In this document: positions 25,960 through 35,035 of the stretch, one piece after another
Layout of the letters: each line of letters begins with the position of its first letter
How positions within the stretch are numbered: the first letter of the stretch is position 1
Notes under the pieces: generated by a model
Seen by the model: only the letters and a program-made list of their open reading frames with translations
The model's database searches: none
Told to the model about the DNA's origin: nothing
Translations under genes and position numbers: made by a program
NCBI RefSeq assembly: GCF_002802965.1
Contig: NZ_NXGA01000001.1
Location: 62,001-126,000, forward strand
DNA from: Sporolactobacillus pectinivorans
GTDB lineage: Bacteria; Bacillota; Bacilli; Bacillales; Sporolactobacillaceae
Direction: 5' to 3'
DNA: 64,000 bases

Positions 25960-26808
25960 TTACATCCTTTTCAATCCATGAAAACCCCAATTAAAAAGCC
26001 CGCTGATCAACAATTTCATTGCCGAAAACAGGACGGCCAGACTAAGCAGAAGCAGCAGACAAAAATTGAATCTGCCAATTACCGCCGTCATCTGGCTGTT
26101 CAGCGGTGGATCCAAAACGGTGCTCAACGCGTTTGCCACTGCAATCAGCAGAAAAAGTGCTCCCGCACCGCTCGCCGCACCGCGTATATCCGCCGGACTT
26201 AGCGACATATGGGAAGCAATGCAAAGCGCCAGTATGAAAAACAGCCAATATTTAAGATCAGCGAGATGGCTGATGAAAAACAAACTGGCGAAAACGGATT
26301 GAACGGTATTCACAAAAGCGTCCCAAGTCGTTGGTTCAAAAAGAGAAAAATTTTGCTTTTCTCCCAAGTAATGAAAAATCAGAGTGTAACTCCCCGGCAC
26401 AAAAAGATAAGTGCTCAGAAAAATCGCCAGACTCCCGCTGATCAGGGGAGCCAGTCCGATAAAGAAATTGCCTATCTTCTGATACAGGCTGTTTGGATTG
26501 AAAGTATGCGTCACGTATCCGATAGTGCCATCCGCGCCGCTTGCCTGAATCAGCTTAATTCCGGTCACCCTGTGCCCAAAAATAAGGCACATCGCAGCGT
26601 GTCCCAGTTCGTGAACAGGCGTGCCTAGCCAAGCTGTGAAGTAAATGCCTTTTATGCCGAAAGACCGAACCATATTCCGGTTCGACAATCTCTCCAGATA
26701 GCCAAGAATAAAGCCGCAGAGCACAAGTCCACCGGTCAGGGAGATAAATTCAATCAGGCTTGACCACGCAACGCCCAGAATGATTGAAAAAAGAGGGATG
26801 GCAGGCAT
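25960..26808 (-). CDS. Integral membrane protein with HExxH (M50-like) motif
   Basis: 282 residues with about six hydrophobic segments. GTPVHELGHAAMCLIFGHRV is a zincin HExxH motif at the edge of a membrane helix, as in M50 or related site-2-like proteases, although the usual second motif with Asp is not obvious. It may be a membrane metalloprotease or a non-proteolytic relative. It starts 4 bases after the upstream reductase stop, so they are likely co-transcribed. Substrate unknown. Confidence 0.7.
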   Translation of the reverse strand: MPAIPLFSIILGVAWSSLIEFISLTGGLVLCGFILGYLERLSNRNMVRSFGIKGIYFTAWLGTPVHELGHAAMCLIFGHRVTGIKLIQASGADGTIGYVTHTFNPNSLYQKIGNFFIGLAPLISGSLAIFLSTYLFVPGSYTLIFHYLGEKQNFSLFEPTTWDAFVNTVQSVFASLFFISHLADLKYWLFFILALCIASHMSLSPADIRGAASGAGALFLLIAVANALSTVLDPPLNSQMTAVIGRFNFCLLLLLSLAVLFSAMKLLISGLFNWGFHGLKRM

Positions 26809-26811
26809 CGG

Positions 26812-27558
26812 TCAGCGAAGGCCCAGATGCTGTTTTTCAAGAAAAGGTTTCAGAGCTTTTCGGTATGGCGCCTCAAGGCCCCCGGCAATCTGGCCGGTCC
26901 AAGTCTCTTCACGCGTTCCGCGCGATCTTGTCTGATAGTAACGTTCAATCTCCTGATCATAGGTCTTGAGAGAATCCTCTGGGAGTTTCGGATTATAATG
27001 GTTTTTGTGATAAACGACATCAAGCGGCAGACGCGGTTTCTTCTCCGGTGCCTGATCGGGATAGCCGACGACCAGCCCGAAAATGGGATACACATCATCC
27101 GGCAATTTCAGGATTTCAGCCGTCTTATTGATATCATTCTGGATACTCCCGATATAGCAGATGCCAAGACCCATGGATTCCGCAGCGACAGCCATATTCT
27201 GCGCCGCAAAGGAAGCGTCGCCGAGCGCAACGATCAGCCGCTGCGTTGTATCCAGCACAGAAGTATCTTCATTGTATTTTTCACCTATTTTTTTGTTCCG
27301 GTACTGATCCGCCACAAAAATGAAAAAAAAACCGTTATGCTCGACATACGGTGAATCGTAGGCAATCGTCCGCAATTGTTTTTTGATTTCGGGATCATCC
27401 ACGCCAATAATCGAATAGGATTGGGTAAAGCTTGAAGTCGAAGCCGCCTGCGCGCTTTCGATCAACAATTTAACCTGTTCTTCGGATAATGCCTGATCTT
27501 TAAATTTTCGAATTGATCGATGGTTCAACAATGTATCAATGACTGAATTGGTTTTCAT
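26812..27558 (-). CDS. NADPH-dependent nitro/flavin reductase (NfsA/NfrA family)
   Basis: 248 residues. The N-terminus LLNHRSIRKFKDQALSEEQ is the FMN-phosphate-contacting signature. Further on come GMLV-type SMGLGICYIGSIQND and GLVVGYPDQAPEKKPRLP, a diagnostic NfsA/NfrA stretch, and the C-terminal RSRGTREETWT. It uses FMN to reduce nitro compounds, quinones or flavins. ATG at 27558 follows AGGAG by 8 nt. First gene of a minus-strand group with the HExxH protein. Confidence 0.92.
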   Translation of the reverse strand: MKTNSVIDTLLNHRSIRKFKDQALSEEQVKLLIESAQAASTSSFTQSYSIIGVDDPEIKKQLRTIAYDSPYVEHNGFFFIFVADQYRNKKIGEKYNEDTSVLDTTQRLIVALGDASFAAQNMAVAAESMGLGICYIGSIQNDINKTAEILKLPDDVYPIFGLVVGYPDQAPEKKPRLPLDVVYHKNHYNPKLPEDSLKTYDQEIERYYQTRSRGTREETWTGQIAGGLEAPYRKALKPFLEKQHLGLR

Positions 27559-27642
27559 ATAGTGTAAATCTCCTTTACTTCATAGCATTTCCTTCATTAT
27601 ACTTTTTCTGTCCTTACTTCGCACAAATCACGGTTTAAAACG

Positions 27643-27677
27643 AAAAAAGCAGCGGGGACGTCACCATCCTCACTGCT
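27643..27677 (-). terminator. Terminator after ppaC
   Basis: Minus strand AGCAGTGAGGA pairs with TCCCCGCTGCT (imperfect) and is followed by TTTTTT. Confidence 0.75.
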
Positions 27678-27695
27678 CTTTCATCCGCAACCGGA

Positions 27696-28625
27696 TTATT
27701 TTACTAGTTCCTCAGTCAGAACCGGAACGATCTGTTTTTTTCTCGAAACAACACCCTTAAGAACCGCCGTGTTGTTCTTCAGTGTGACGTGGAAGGCGTG
27801 CTCTGCAGCTGCAGCCGCTTTGCCAAGGATCAGTGCTTCAGAATCGCTTGTCAGAATGTTCGTCACAGCAAAAACAAACAAGTCAAGATTCTTTGCCGCG
27901 ATCTCCTTGTTGATTACTTCCTCAAGCTCAGCCTGACGCGACAGCGCATCATCAAAGTCTACAACATTGACCTGACCGATCTCAACATGATGCTTGCCCA
28001 TTTCAAAGGGTTTCATATCAAGCGTAATCAGTTCTTCAGCAGTTTTGTCACCGATATTTGTCCCTGCTTTGAGCATCGCCAGACCATACGTCTGAGTATC
28101 AATGCCTGAAATCTTTTCAAGCTCTTCGGCGGCTTTAACATCATCTTCCGTACAAGTCGGCGACTTGAAAAGCAAAGTATCAGAAATGATTGACGACAGC
28201 ATCAGGCCGGCTATGGTCTTCGGAACAGCTACACCGTTTTCCTTATAAATCTTGTACAGGATCGTTGCCGTACAGCCGACCGGTTCCGCGCGATAATAAA
28301 GCGGCGCCTTTGTTTCAAAATTAGCGATCCGGTGATGATCAACGACCGATAACACTTCCACCTTTTCAATATCGTCCACACTCTGCTGGCGCTCATTGTG
28401 GTCAACGAGGTAGACAGCCGGCACTTCGTTGGCAACCGTTTTAACCAGACGCGGCGCTGCCACATTAAAATAGTTCAGAACATATTCTGTCTCGCCGTTC
28501 AGATCACCGAGACGCACAGGTTCGGCTTCCTCTCCCAGTTTGTTCTTCAGTTCAGCAAAAGCGATCGCTGAACAAATTGCATCTGTATCAGGGCTCTTAT
28601 GCCCGAAAACAAGCACTTTTCCCAT
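27696..28625 (-). CDS. ppaC: Manganese-dependent inorganic pyrophosphatase (family II)
   Basis: 309 residues of the DHH superfamily. Metal-binding motifs are [14 protein letters not shown] (His and two Asp), LVDHNER and [11 protein letters not shown]. The C-terminal DHHA2 domain ends in [13 protein letters not shown]. It hydrolyses pyrophosphate in the cytoplasm, pulling biosynthetic reactions forward. Length and start (ATG 28625) are standard. Monocistronic, with its own terminator. Confidence 0.97.
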   Translation of the reverse strand: MGKVLVFGHKSPDTDAICSAIAFAELKNKLGEEAEPVRLGDLNGETEYVLNYFNVAAPRLVKTVANEVPAVYLVDHNERQQSVDDIEKVEVLSVVDHHRIANFETKAPLYYRAEPVGCTATILYKIYKENGVAVPKTIAGLMLSSIISDTLLFKSPTCTEDDVKAAEELEKISGIDTQTYGLAMLKAGTNIGDKTAEELITLDMKPFEMGKHHVEIGQVNVVDFDDALSRQAELEEVINKEIAAKNLDLFVFAVTNILTSDSEALILGKAAAAAEHAFHVTLKNNTAVLKGVVSRKKQIVPVLTEELVK

Positions 28626-28742
28626 CTCTTCTACCCCTTAGTCACGTATATTGGCTATTCACAGATCATCCGTTCATAGTCCCTCAACAAAACCATACCT
28701 TATGTATCGGAGAATTTCAATAGTGTACGCTTACATCTTCCA

Positions 28743-29150
28743 TTATTCCCTTTTCAGCAGCTTAGTATTGGCAATATAAAGTGCGCCGACGAGAACGAAA
28801 ATGGCAATCGCGTAGAACATGACCGATAAAGGATCGTTATGGCTAACCACAATCAGGCGCACAATTGCTGTTACGCCGACATAGACAAAATAGCGAAGCG
28901 GGAAATGATAATGGGCCTGAAAATATTTAATGATCAGCGCAATGAATTCGAAATAAAGAAAGTAAACAAGAATACCTTCCAGAAGATGGCTGTATGACGC
29001 ATTTTCACTTAGGAAGAGATAGGTAAAAAACTGATAGGTTTCTTTGATCAAAGCGACACTCAGAATAATGGCCAGTGCAATCAGCACTACATTAAGAATC
29101 CATTGCAGTCCCTTCATGATCAGCACATCAAACATCTTATTATTGTCCAT
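28743..29150 (-). CDS. psiE: PsiE-family membrane protein
   Basis: 135 residues with four hydrophobic helices. RYFVYVGVTAIVRLIVVSHND is the family's conserved region. PsiE is named for induction by phosphate starvation in E. coli; its biochemical role is unknown. ATG at 29150 is used because GGAGG stands 8 nt before it (TTG 29153 is the next upstream codon). No Pho box was looked for in detail. Confidence 0.88.
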   Translation of the reverse strand: MDNNKMFDVLIMKGLQWILNVVLIALAIILSVALIKETYQFFTYLFLSENASYSHLLEGILVYFLYFEFIALIIKYFQAHYHFPLRYFVYVGVTAIVRLIVVSHNDPLSVMFYAIAIFVLVGALYIANTKLLKRE

Positions 29151-29277
29151 CAAACCAGCCTCCTGTTGAATCGTGCATTACAGCAGCCATCTTGCCACAT
29201 TTTTATCATACCTATCTTGCACCACGCTGAAAAGGACGAGCCCAATGTCTGCTCCGTTTTATAGAAGTGTACGCCTT

Positions 29278-29667
29278 TCAAGAGTGATATATTTTCCTTA
29301 CCGTAACAAAATAAACAGTCATTTGTGCAGCCGGAATCAGCAGCACAATCACAATTGGAAAAGCCGGAAAAATCTCTGCAAACAGCGGATAGAAACACAT
29401 CAGGCCCGTACAAACCGGTGCCATGATCCATATGGCCGTAAATGCTTTCCGGCAAGCATCGGCACTGATCGTCTTTTCGCGCTCATCTGCAGACGGAAGA
29501 AGAAGGGGATACAGCCAGAATGACAATTTTTCTTTTTTCCTTCTTTTAATCATCACAAAAGTCAAAACAAGACCATAAATCAGTGCAGGAAGCGCTGGCA
29601 GCAAATTGATGGACATTTCCCATTCTGCAACATTGCTATGAATAATGCAGGCAAACGTTTCATTCAT
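29278..29667 (-). CDS. Small membrane protein of the DUF2178-like type, paired with an XRE regulator
   Basis: 129 residues with about four hydrophobic segments (LLPALPALIYGLVLTFVMIK, IWIMAPVCTGLMCFYPLF, IVIVLLIPAAQMTVYFV). A central SADEREKTISADACRKAF resembles the DERE..I..KA stretch of DUF2178/DUF3796-type proteins often found beside a tiny XRE regulator. ATG at 29667 follows AAGGAG by 6 nt and overlaps the regulator's last codons, so the pair is translationally coupled. Function unknown. Confidence 0.7.
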   Translation of the reverse strand: MNETFACIIHSNVAEWEMSINLLPALPALIYGLVLTFVMIKRRKKEKLSFWLYPLLLPSADEREKTISADACRKAFTAIWIMAPVCTGLMCFYPLFAEIFPAFPIVIVLLIPAAQMTVYFVTVRKIYHS

Positions 29668-29878
29668 CATCATCTCCTTTTTCCAGTTGAAAGACTTCTT
29701 CCATCGGCAGCCCAAACGTATCGCAAAGAAGCAGACCCAGCAGCAGCGACGGCACATAGTCCCCTTTTTCAATCGAAGCGATCGTCTGCCGGGTCGCACC
29801 GACTTTTTCACCAAGTTCGGATTGTGTCCAGTCGTGGCGCGCCCTCAATTCTTTAACGTGATTTCTCAAATATTGCAA
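29660..29878 (-). CDS. Small XRE-family helix-turn-helix regulator
   Basis: 72 residues, one HTH domain: RNHVKELRARHDWTQSELGE, then KVGATRQTIASIEKGDYVPS and LLCDTFGLPMEEVFQLE, matching YozG-like regulators. TTG at 29878 is chosen with AGAGGG 8 nt upstream; longer starts lack a binding site and would cross the operator. A perfect 18-bp palindrome lies 40 bases upstream, so autoregulation is likely. It overlaps the downstream membrane-protein gene by 8 bases. Confidence 0.87.
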   Translation of the reverse strand: MQYLRNHVKELRARHDWTQSELGEKVGATRQTIASIEKGDYVPSLLLGLLLCDTFGLPMEEVFQLEKGDDDE

Positions 29879-29916
29879 CGAATCATCCCTCTGAATGTTA
29901 AACAAACTGTTCATTA

Positions 29917-29934
29917 TGTTAAACCAATTTAACA
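29917..29934 (-). promoter_or_regulatory. Palindromic operator upstream of the XRE gene
   Basis: Perfect inverted repeat TGTTAAA-CCAA-TTTAACA, with a further TGTTAAAC half-site at 29897-29904, about 20 bp away, in the position expected for a dimeric autorepressor. Confidence 0.6.
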
Positions 29935-29991
29935 TTAATTTATAAAAATTCAACCTAAATGTCAACAAATGATTTCCCGCAACTTAACAGC

Positions 29992-30040
29992 AAAAAAGCA
30001 GCCTGCTCATACCATAAAGGTACGGACAGGCTGCTTTTTT
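29992..30040. terminator. Bidirectional-type terminator after metI
   Basis: 14-bp perfect repeat AAAAAAGCAGCCTG / CAGGCTGCTTTTTT with a 21-nt loop. Confidence 0.88.
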
Positions 30041-30059
30041 CGATCAATGGGCTCATCTT

Positions 30060-30731
30060 TCAATTCTTCTTCAGCTTTCTCGCAAATGCATTGCCAAGGG
30101 ACTGGATGCATTGTACAATCACGATTAATATGATAATGACAGCATACATGACATCCGGCTGGAAACGCGTATACCCAAATTGATAGGCAAGATCACCAAG
30201 GCCGCCTGCACCGACAAGGCCGGCCATCGCCGTTTCGCCGATCAGCCCGATCGCCGCGATCGTCAGCCCCAGAACAATGGAAGAACGTGCTTCGCGGATA
30301 ATCACAAAACAGACAATTTTCGGTGTTGAGATACCCATCGATTGATAGGCCTCAATGACACCTCGGTCGACTTCAAGCATCGCCGATTCCATCAAACGGG
30401 CTATATAGGGGGCGCACGAAACAACTAGCGGAAAAATAACGCCCTGAACACCAATAGTTGTTCCTGCGATCAGCCTAGTTACCGGAAGAATCAGGAACAG
30501 CAGAATGATGAACGGAATGGAACGAATCACGTTAATGATCGTGTTTAAAACCGCATAGACTGCCGAATTCTCAGCCTGGCCGTTTTTGCGTGTCAGGATC
30601 AGGAAAACGCCCAGCGGGATGCCAATAAGAATTGACAGGATCAAAGCGATGGCAGTCATTTCCAGAGTCTGAATAAATGCCACCCAAATGGCACTGCCCC
30701 ACAAATTGAAAAATTCAGCCATATCAGACAT
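30060..30731 (-). CDS. metI: Methionine ABC transporter permease
   Basis: 223 residues, five to six membrane spans. SMGISTPKIVCFVIIREARSS is the EAA-type coupling loop and GLVGAGGLGDLAYQFGY is characteristic of MetI/MetP. It overlaps metN by 8 bases. Part of metQ-metN-metI under a SAM-I riboswitch; imports methionine when SAM is low. Confidence 0.95.
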   Translation of the reverse strand: MSDMAEFFNLWGSAIWVAFIQTLEMTAIALILSILIGIPLGVFLILTRKNGQAENSAVYAVLNTIINVIRSIPFIILLFLILPVTRLIAGTTIGVQGVIFPLVVSCAPYIARLMESAMLEVDRGVIEAYQSMGISTPKIVCFVIIREARSSIVLGLTIAAIGLIGETAMAGLVGAGGLGDLAYQFGYTRFQPDVMYAVIIILIVIVQCIQSLGNAFARKLKKN

Positions 30732-31737
30732 TCACTTCTTCCACAATAATATGTTCCGCCCGCAAAAAAGCTATCGCATCCTTGATCGTGTCTGTATTCC
30801 CCTTCAGGTGCACCAGCAGATTGCCGATTGACTGATCCTTTAGCTGATCGATGCCGCCGGCAATGATGCTCGGCAGAACATCAAACGTCTTGGCAAGCGT
30901 CGCAAGCGCCGGGTCTTTTGCAGACTCACCGAGAAAAGTCAGATTCACAAGTTCCCCGGTCGACAGCAGCTGTTTATAAATAGGTTCAGGTATCTTGAAT
31001 CTGGACTCATTCCGGACAAACTGTTTGGTCAGCGGTTCCTTAGGCTTGGTAAAAATATCGACGACAGAGCCTTGTTCAACGATTCGTCCCTTTTCCATAA
31101 CCGCCACACGGTCGCAGACTCTTTGAATGACGTTTAATTCATGAGTAATCAGGAAGATCGTAATCCCAAGCTCTTTGTTTACCTTGAGCAGAAGTTCCAA
31201 AATCGAATCCGTCGTGTTTGGATCCAGTGCACTCGTCGCTTCATCGCTAAGCAGCACTTCCGGTTCATGAGCAAGTGCGCGGGCAATGGCCACACGCTGC
31301 TTCTGACCACCCGACAGCTGGCTTGGAAAAGCTTTGCTGCGATCCTTCAAACCGACGATCTCAAGATACTTTTCGGTTCTCGCTTTGATTACTTTTTTAG
31401 GCACACCCTCCAATTTTAAAGGAATGGCGACATTATCGTAAACATTGGCGGTTTCAAGAAGGTTATACCCCTGAAAGATCATACCGATCTTCCGGCGAAG
31501 CTTCCGAAGGTTCTTACGGCGAAGTTTATTAATATCCGTTCCGTCTACAAAAACGTCACCGCTCGTCGGGCGTTCCAGTAGATTGACGCAGCGGATCAGC
31601 GTGCTCTTCCCCGCCCCGCTGTAACCAATAACGCCGAAAATCTCTCCCTTTTGAATTTCCAGCGAGACATCTTTCAGCGCTTCAATTTTATTTTTTCCCG
31701 CGACAAATGTTTTGGATACATGATGTAATTCAATCAT
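30724..31737 (-). CDS. metN: Methionine ABC transporter ATPase
   Basis: 337 residues. Walker A IGYSGAGKSTLIRC, signature [17 protein letters not shown], Walker B VLLSDEATSALDP (the SDEATSALDP form is typical of MetN) and a C-terminal NIL/ACT-like domain from about residue 260 that binds methionine for trans-inhibition. Begins 12 bases after metQ. Confidence 0.96.
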   Translation of the reverse strand: MIELHHVSKTFVAGKNKIEALKDVSLEIQKGEIFGVIGYSGAGKSTLIRCVNLLERPTSGDVFVDGTDINKLRRKNLRKLRRKIGMIFQGYNLLETANVYDNVAIPLKLEGVPKKVIKARTEKYLEIVGLKDRSKAFPSQLSGGQKQRVAIARALAHEPEVLLSDEATSALDPNTTDSILELLLKVNKELGITIFLITHELNVIQRVCDRVAVMEKGRIVEQGSVVDIFTKPKEPLTKQFVRNESRFKIPEPIYKQLLSTGELVNLTFLGESAKDPALATLAKTFDVLPSIIAGGIDQLKDQSIGNLLVHLKGNTDTIKDAIAFLRAEHIIVEEVNV

Positions 31738-31749
31738 TGCAATAACTCC

Positions 31750-32568
31750 TTACCATTCCGGAACTACTGAACCGCCGAATTGTTTTTCGATGAAGGTTTT
31801 TACTTCTGGTGAATGATAATATTTCTCGATTGTTTTAACTACTTTGTCATTTTTATCAGACGTACGAACAACGAAATAGTTCGGATATGGATTGTTGATG
31901 AGCGGTTCATGGAAAATGGAATCCTTCAGCACCGTCAGACCGGCTCCCATTGCGAAGTTCGTATTGATCGCTGCGGCTGCAACTTCGTTAAGCTGCTGCG
32001 GAAGCTGAGCTGCATCCAGTTCAATGATTTGCAGATGTTTCGGATTGCTGATCACATCCCGCTTAGTCGCGGTAACATTTGCTCCCGTTCTCAATTTGAT
32101 CACACCGGCTTTTTCAAACAGCTGAAGTGCGCGGAGCTCATTGGCAGGATCGTTCGGGACAGCGATTTTGTCACCGTTTTTCAGGTCTTTCAGATTTTTA
32201 ATGCTCTTAGAATAGATGCCCATCGGAAAAGCGACCGTTTTGAATGCGGCAGCAATCTTATACCCCTTATTTTGAATCTGGTCCTTCAGGAAGGGCATGG
32301 TCTGGTAGCTGTTCGCATCCAGTTCGTTATCATTAAGGGCAATGTTAGGCTGGTTATAATCATTAAAAACTTTCAGATGGATCGTCAAGCCGTCTTTTTT
32401 GGCCAGTTTTGCCACTTCTTCCATGACCTGCTGATGCGGTCCGCCTGTTACACCCACAGTGATATCTTTCGTACTTAAACCGGCTGAGGAGCTGTTACCA
32501 CATGCTGAAAGTGCAAATGCTAAGGCAAGGATCAATAATAACGACAACGCTTTGACATACTTTTTCAA
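31750..32568 (-). CDS. metQ: Methionine-binding lipoprotein (NlpA/MetQ family)
   Basis: 272 residues. Signal peptide with lipobox LSACGNSSSAG. NlpA-family motifs PHQQVMEEVAKLA, ALNDNELDANSYQTMPFL and GIYSKSIKNLKDLKNGDKIA are present. First gene here, unlike the metNPQ order of B. subtilis. The 270-base upstream region holds the promoter and SAM-I riboswitch. Confidence 0.95.
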   Translation of the reverse strand: MKKYVKALSLLLILALAFALSACGNSSSAGLSTKDITVGVTGGPHQQVMEEVAKLAKKDGLTIHLKVFNDYNQPNIALNDNELDANSYQTMPFLKDQIQNKGYKIAAAFKTVAFPMGIYSKSIKNLKDLKNGDKIAVPNDPANELRALQLFEKAGVIKLRTGANVTATKRDVISNPKHLQIIELDAAQLPQQLNEVAAAAINTNFAMGAGLTVLKDSIFHEPLINNPYPNYFVVRTSDKNDKVVKTIEKYYHSPEVKTFIEKQFGGSVVPEW

Positions 32569-32645
32569 TGTGCTTCCCCCAAATCTTTATGTTATTACTC
32601 GTGTTTCCAGCAATCTCCATACTCTGCTCCAGAAAAGAACGGCAT

Positions 32646-32805
32646 GAAAAAAGCTCCTCCGTTAAGAGAAGCTGATCATTTTCAATTCTTCTCTTATCTC
32701 TCAGAATCCGGATATACGGATTCTGCAGGAATTGGCACCCTAATCAAAAATCAATTGGGTTGCCGGGTTTCATCGGGCCAGTCCCTCCGCCACTCTGGAT
32801 AAGGA
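32646..32805 (-). ncRNA. SAM-I (S-box) riboswitch with terminator
   Basis: Minus strand CTTATCCAGAGTGGCGGAGG, ACTGGCCC, GATGAAACCCGGCAACC, AGGGTGCCAATTCCTGC and the closing GAGATAAGAG give the full S-box consensus, P1 at both ends. An AGCTTCTC / GAGGAGCT terminator stem (32652-32673) with a T run follows. SAM should cause termination before metQ. Confidence 0.97.
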
Positions 32806-32828
32806 GTATTTAATTGGCTAGTGACTTG

Positions 32829-32857
32829 ATTGTACATTGAAATTGATTCTGTGTCAA
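32829..32857 (-). promoter_or_regulatory. Promoter of metQNI
   Basis: Minus strand TTGACA (32852-32857), 17-nt spacer, TACAAT (32829-32834). Confidence 0.85.
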
Positions 32858-33162
32858 AAGTTTGTCGAATTTTTTTTATAAATTTTTTATCCAGAACCAT
32901 CATCATAGTACAAATAAGTACGGGGTTAGAACTGACATACTCAACTCCCCCACACAATAAAGTAAGAAGGACAAAAGCTGCATAAGATCAGGATTCATGG
33001 ATTTTACTTCGTATAAGATACATTTTACATAGTAATATTGATCCTTTATTCAAGCAATATAGGAGTAAATATGTTCAATAAATCCAATAAAATATTGGAA
33101 TACTAAATCTAAAGGTATTAAAATTAAGACTGTACTCAATTGCTACTTAAAGGCGGTTTTTT
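32858..33162. other. AT-rich intergenic stretch before the small membrane protein
   Basis: About 300 bases without a gene. It presumably carries the promoter of the 59-residue protein; several TA-rich stretches (TAGTAATATTG, AAATATTGGAATACTAAAT) occur but no clear -35/-10 pair. Confidence 0.35.
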
Positions 33163-33342
33163 ATGAAAGAGCCAAAAAATATTGGATTCATTATCCTGAT
33201 CACTGTGCTTGTTGTAGTGTTACTAATGAATATATATTTTTATTTCCGCACAAAAAGTATGGCAGATTTTGCTTATGCAATAGGGATCTTTATTGTATTA
33301 ATTGTTAATTTGATTGTCATTAAATATAGAAGGTCGCATTAA
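33163..33342 (+). CDS. Hypothetical 59-residue protein with two membrane helices
   Basis: ATG at 33163 with AAAGGCGG 6 nt upstream, stop TAA at 33340. The protein begins MKEPKN, then a helix NIGFIILITVLVVVLLMNIY, a short loop FRTKSMADFA, a second helix IGIFIVLIVNLIVI and a basic tail KYRRSH. It has no recognisable family. Composition is more AT-rich than its neighbours and it sits beside a decayed transposase, so it may be recently acquired or fast-evolving. The good ribosome binding site and two clean helices argue that it is real. Confidence 0.6.
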   Translation: MKEPKNIGFIILITVLVVVLLMNIYFYFRTKSMADFAYAIGIFIVLIVNLIVIKYRRSH

Positions 33343-33808
33343 AAACCCCCTCATAAAAATGTTTACGAACGAGTTTAAGCACGACCGTCTGCTACTGTTT
33401 GCGAAGCATGGAAAAAGGGATAAAATCATAGGACTTCCACTCACCTTTTTTCGTGATACCCCCTATATTCATCAGCATACGGATTGAAGTTCACCTGCGA
33501 TCCAAAGGTATGCAAGCCCGCGATGATTGACCTTCAGGACATCTTCCTTCAACAGCCGGCTCCATTCCACTCACTCCGACTGAATAGGTGGTACAAAAAC
33601 AACCTTTGCAGTGAAACAGAAGTTTTCGAACATCATGGCACCCCTCACAGACCAAAAGCTTGAACCCTTTTCTAAAGTTACCGCAGTTTCTGAATTTCTC
33701 GACTTCTTTAAGGAGAATTGAGCGAAGTCGGGTTCTATGCTTGGACTTAAAATACTCCCGGTATTGGTGACGATTGAAAAAGATATGTCTCAAAATATTT
33801 TTGTCCAT
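33343..33808 (-). pseudogene. Decayed IS91/IS801-type (Zn-binding, Y2) transposase remnant
   Basis: Reading the minus strand across frames recovers pieces of one transposase in order. A zinc-binding N-part has EVEKFRNCGNFRKGFKLLVC then EGCHDVRKLLFHCKGCFC. After a deletion and frameshifts come IIAGLHTFGSQVNFNP, GGITKKGEWKSYDFIPFSML and QTVVLKLVRKHFYEG. The HTFG..NP and EWKSYDFIP blocks are those of the IS91-like Y2 transposases. Stops and frameshifts and the missing middle and C-terminal parts make it non-functional. Confidence 0.75.
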
Positions 33809-33862
33809 AAAGGAAAGGCTATTAAGCTCTGTGATAATCTCAAATTTTATGCTTTCTTATCT

Positions 33863-33890
33863 TAAAAAAAACTCCCCGGTTACGGGAAGT
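33863..33890 (-). terminator. Terminator after galE
   Basis: Minus strand ACTTCCCG / CGGGGAGT stem with a 4-nt loop and eight T. Confidence 0.85.
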
Positions 33891-33899
33891 CCACAACGT

Positions 33900-34904
33900 T
33901 TATTTATTTTCCACCAAAGCTGCGTAGCCTTTCGGATGGCTGCTGTGCCAGGCCCAGGCATCCGCCAGAATTTCCGGAATATTTGTATGCTCCGGCTTCC
34001 AGCCAAGTATCTTCTTCGCTTTGTCCGATGATGCGATTAATGTGCTCGGATCTCCTGCACGGCGCGGCGCGATTTCAGCCGGAATCGTTTCCCCGGTCAC
34101 TTTGCGCGCGGCTTCAATAATCTCTTTCACCGAGAAGCCTTCGTTCGAACCAAGATTGAAGACGTCACTCTTCCCGCCCTTCAGCAGATAGCTGAGTGCC
34201 AGGCGGTGGGCGGCAATCAGATCTTCGATATGCACATAATCGCGGATGCAAGTGCCATCTTTAGTCGGATAATCATCCCCGAAAATTAGAATCTTGTCCC
34301 GCTCGCCGGCCGCCACCTGCAGCACGATCGGAATCAGGTGTGTTTCCGGATGGTGATCCTCACCGATAGCTCCCGCCTTGCTCGCTCCGGCAACGTTGAA
34401 ATAGCGCAGTGCAACAAACTTCATCCCATAAGCGCGGTCGCACCATTTCATCATCTTCTCCATCGTCAGTTTCGTCTCGCCATACGGATTGGTCGGCTGT
34501 GTCGGCATATCTTCGGTAATCGGAAGCTGTTCCGGTTCACCATATGTCGCAGCAGTCGAGGAAAAGACGATATGCTTCACATTATTGTCTTTCATGACTT
34601 CAAGCAGAATTTGCATGCCGTAAACATTGTTATTAAAATACTTCAGCGGTTTTTCAACGGATTCCCCGACAAGCGAATTAGCCGCAAAGTGGATGACTCC
34701 GTCAATCTTTTCCTTTTTAAAAACCGAATCGAGAAACTCCTTATCACGGATATCCCCCTGGTAGAATTTTGCCTGCGGATGCAGTGCTTCTTTGTGCCCG
34801 GTCAGTAAATTATCGACAACAACTACATCTTCTCCGGCATTAATCAGCTGATAAACGGCGTGTGAACCAACATAGCCGGCACCGCCTAATACTAAAATTG
34901 ACAT
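33900..34904 (-). CDS. galE: UDP-glucose 4-epimerase
   Basis: 334 residues. The NAD-binding [14 protein letters not shown] start, catalytic [10 protein letters not shown] with Ser and the YGETK (Tyr-x-x-x-Lys) motif, and [10 protein letters not shown] are all diagnostic. It interconverts UDP-glucose and UDP-galactose for galactose use or wall and exopolysaccharide precursors. No other Leloir gene is adjacent. ATG at 34904 follows GGGAGGAG. Confidence 0.96.
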   Translation of the reverse strand: MSILVLGGAGYVGSHAVYQLINAGEDVVVVDNLLTGHKEALHPQAKFYQGDIRDKEFLDSVFKKEKIDGVIHFAANSLVGESVEKPLKYFNNNVYGMQILLEVMKDNNVKHIVFSSTAATYGEPEQLPITEDMPTQPTNPYGETKLTMEKMMKWCDRAYGMKFVALRYFNVAGASKAGAIGEDHHPETHLIPIVLQVAAGERDKILIFGDDYPTKDGTCIRDYVHIEDLIAAHRLALSYLLKGGKSDVFNLGSNEGFSVKEIIEAARKVTGETIPAEIAPRRAGDPSTLIASSDKAKKILGWKPEHTNIPEILADAWAWHSSHPKGYAALVENK

Positions 34905-35035
34905 AACCTGACTCCTCCCAATAAGAAAAACAGATACAGATTATTTATTATCCTGATTCTCTCATTTTCCGCCAAATTGCCTGTTTTGACAAGGACTCAT
35001 GTTGTAAAATAAAATCACTTGCTTTTTCCCACTGT

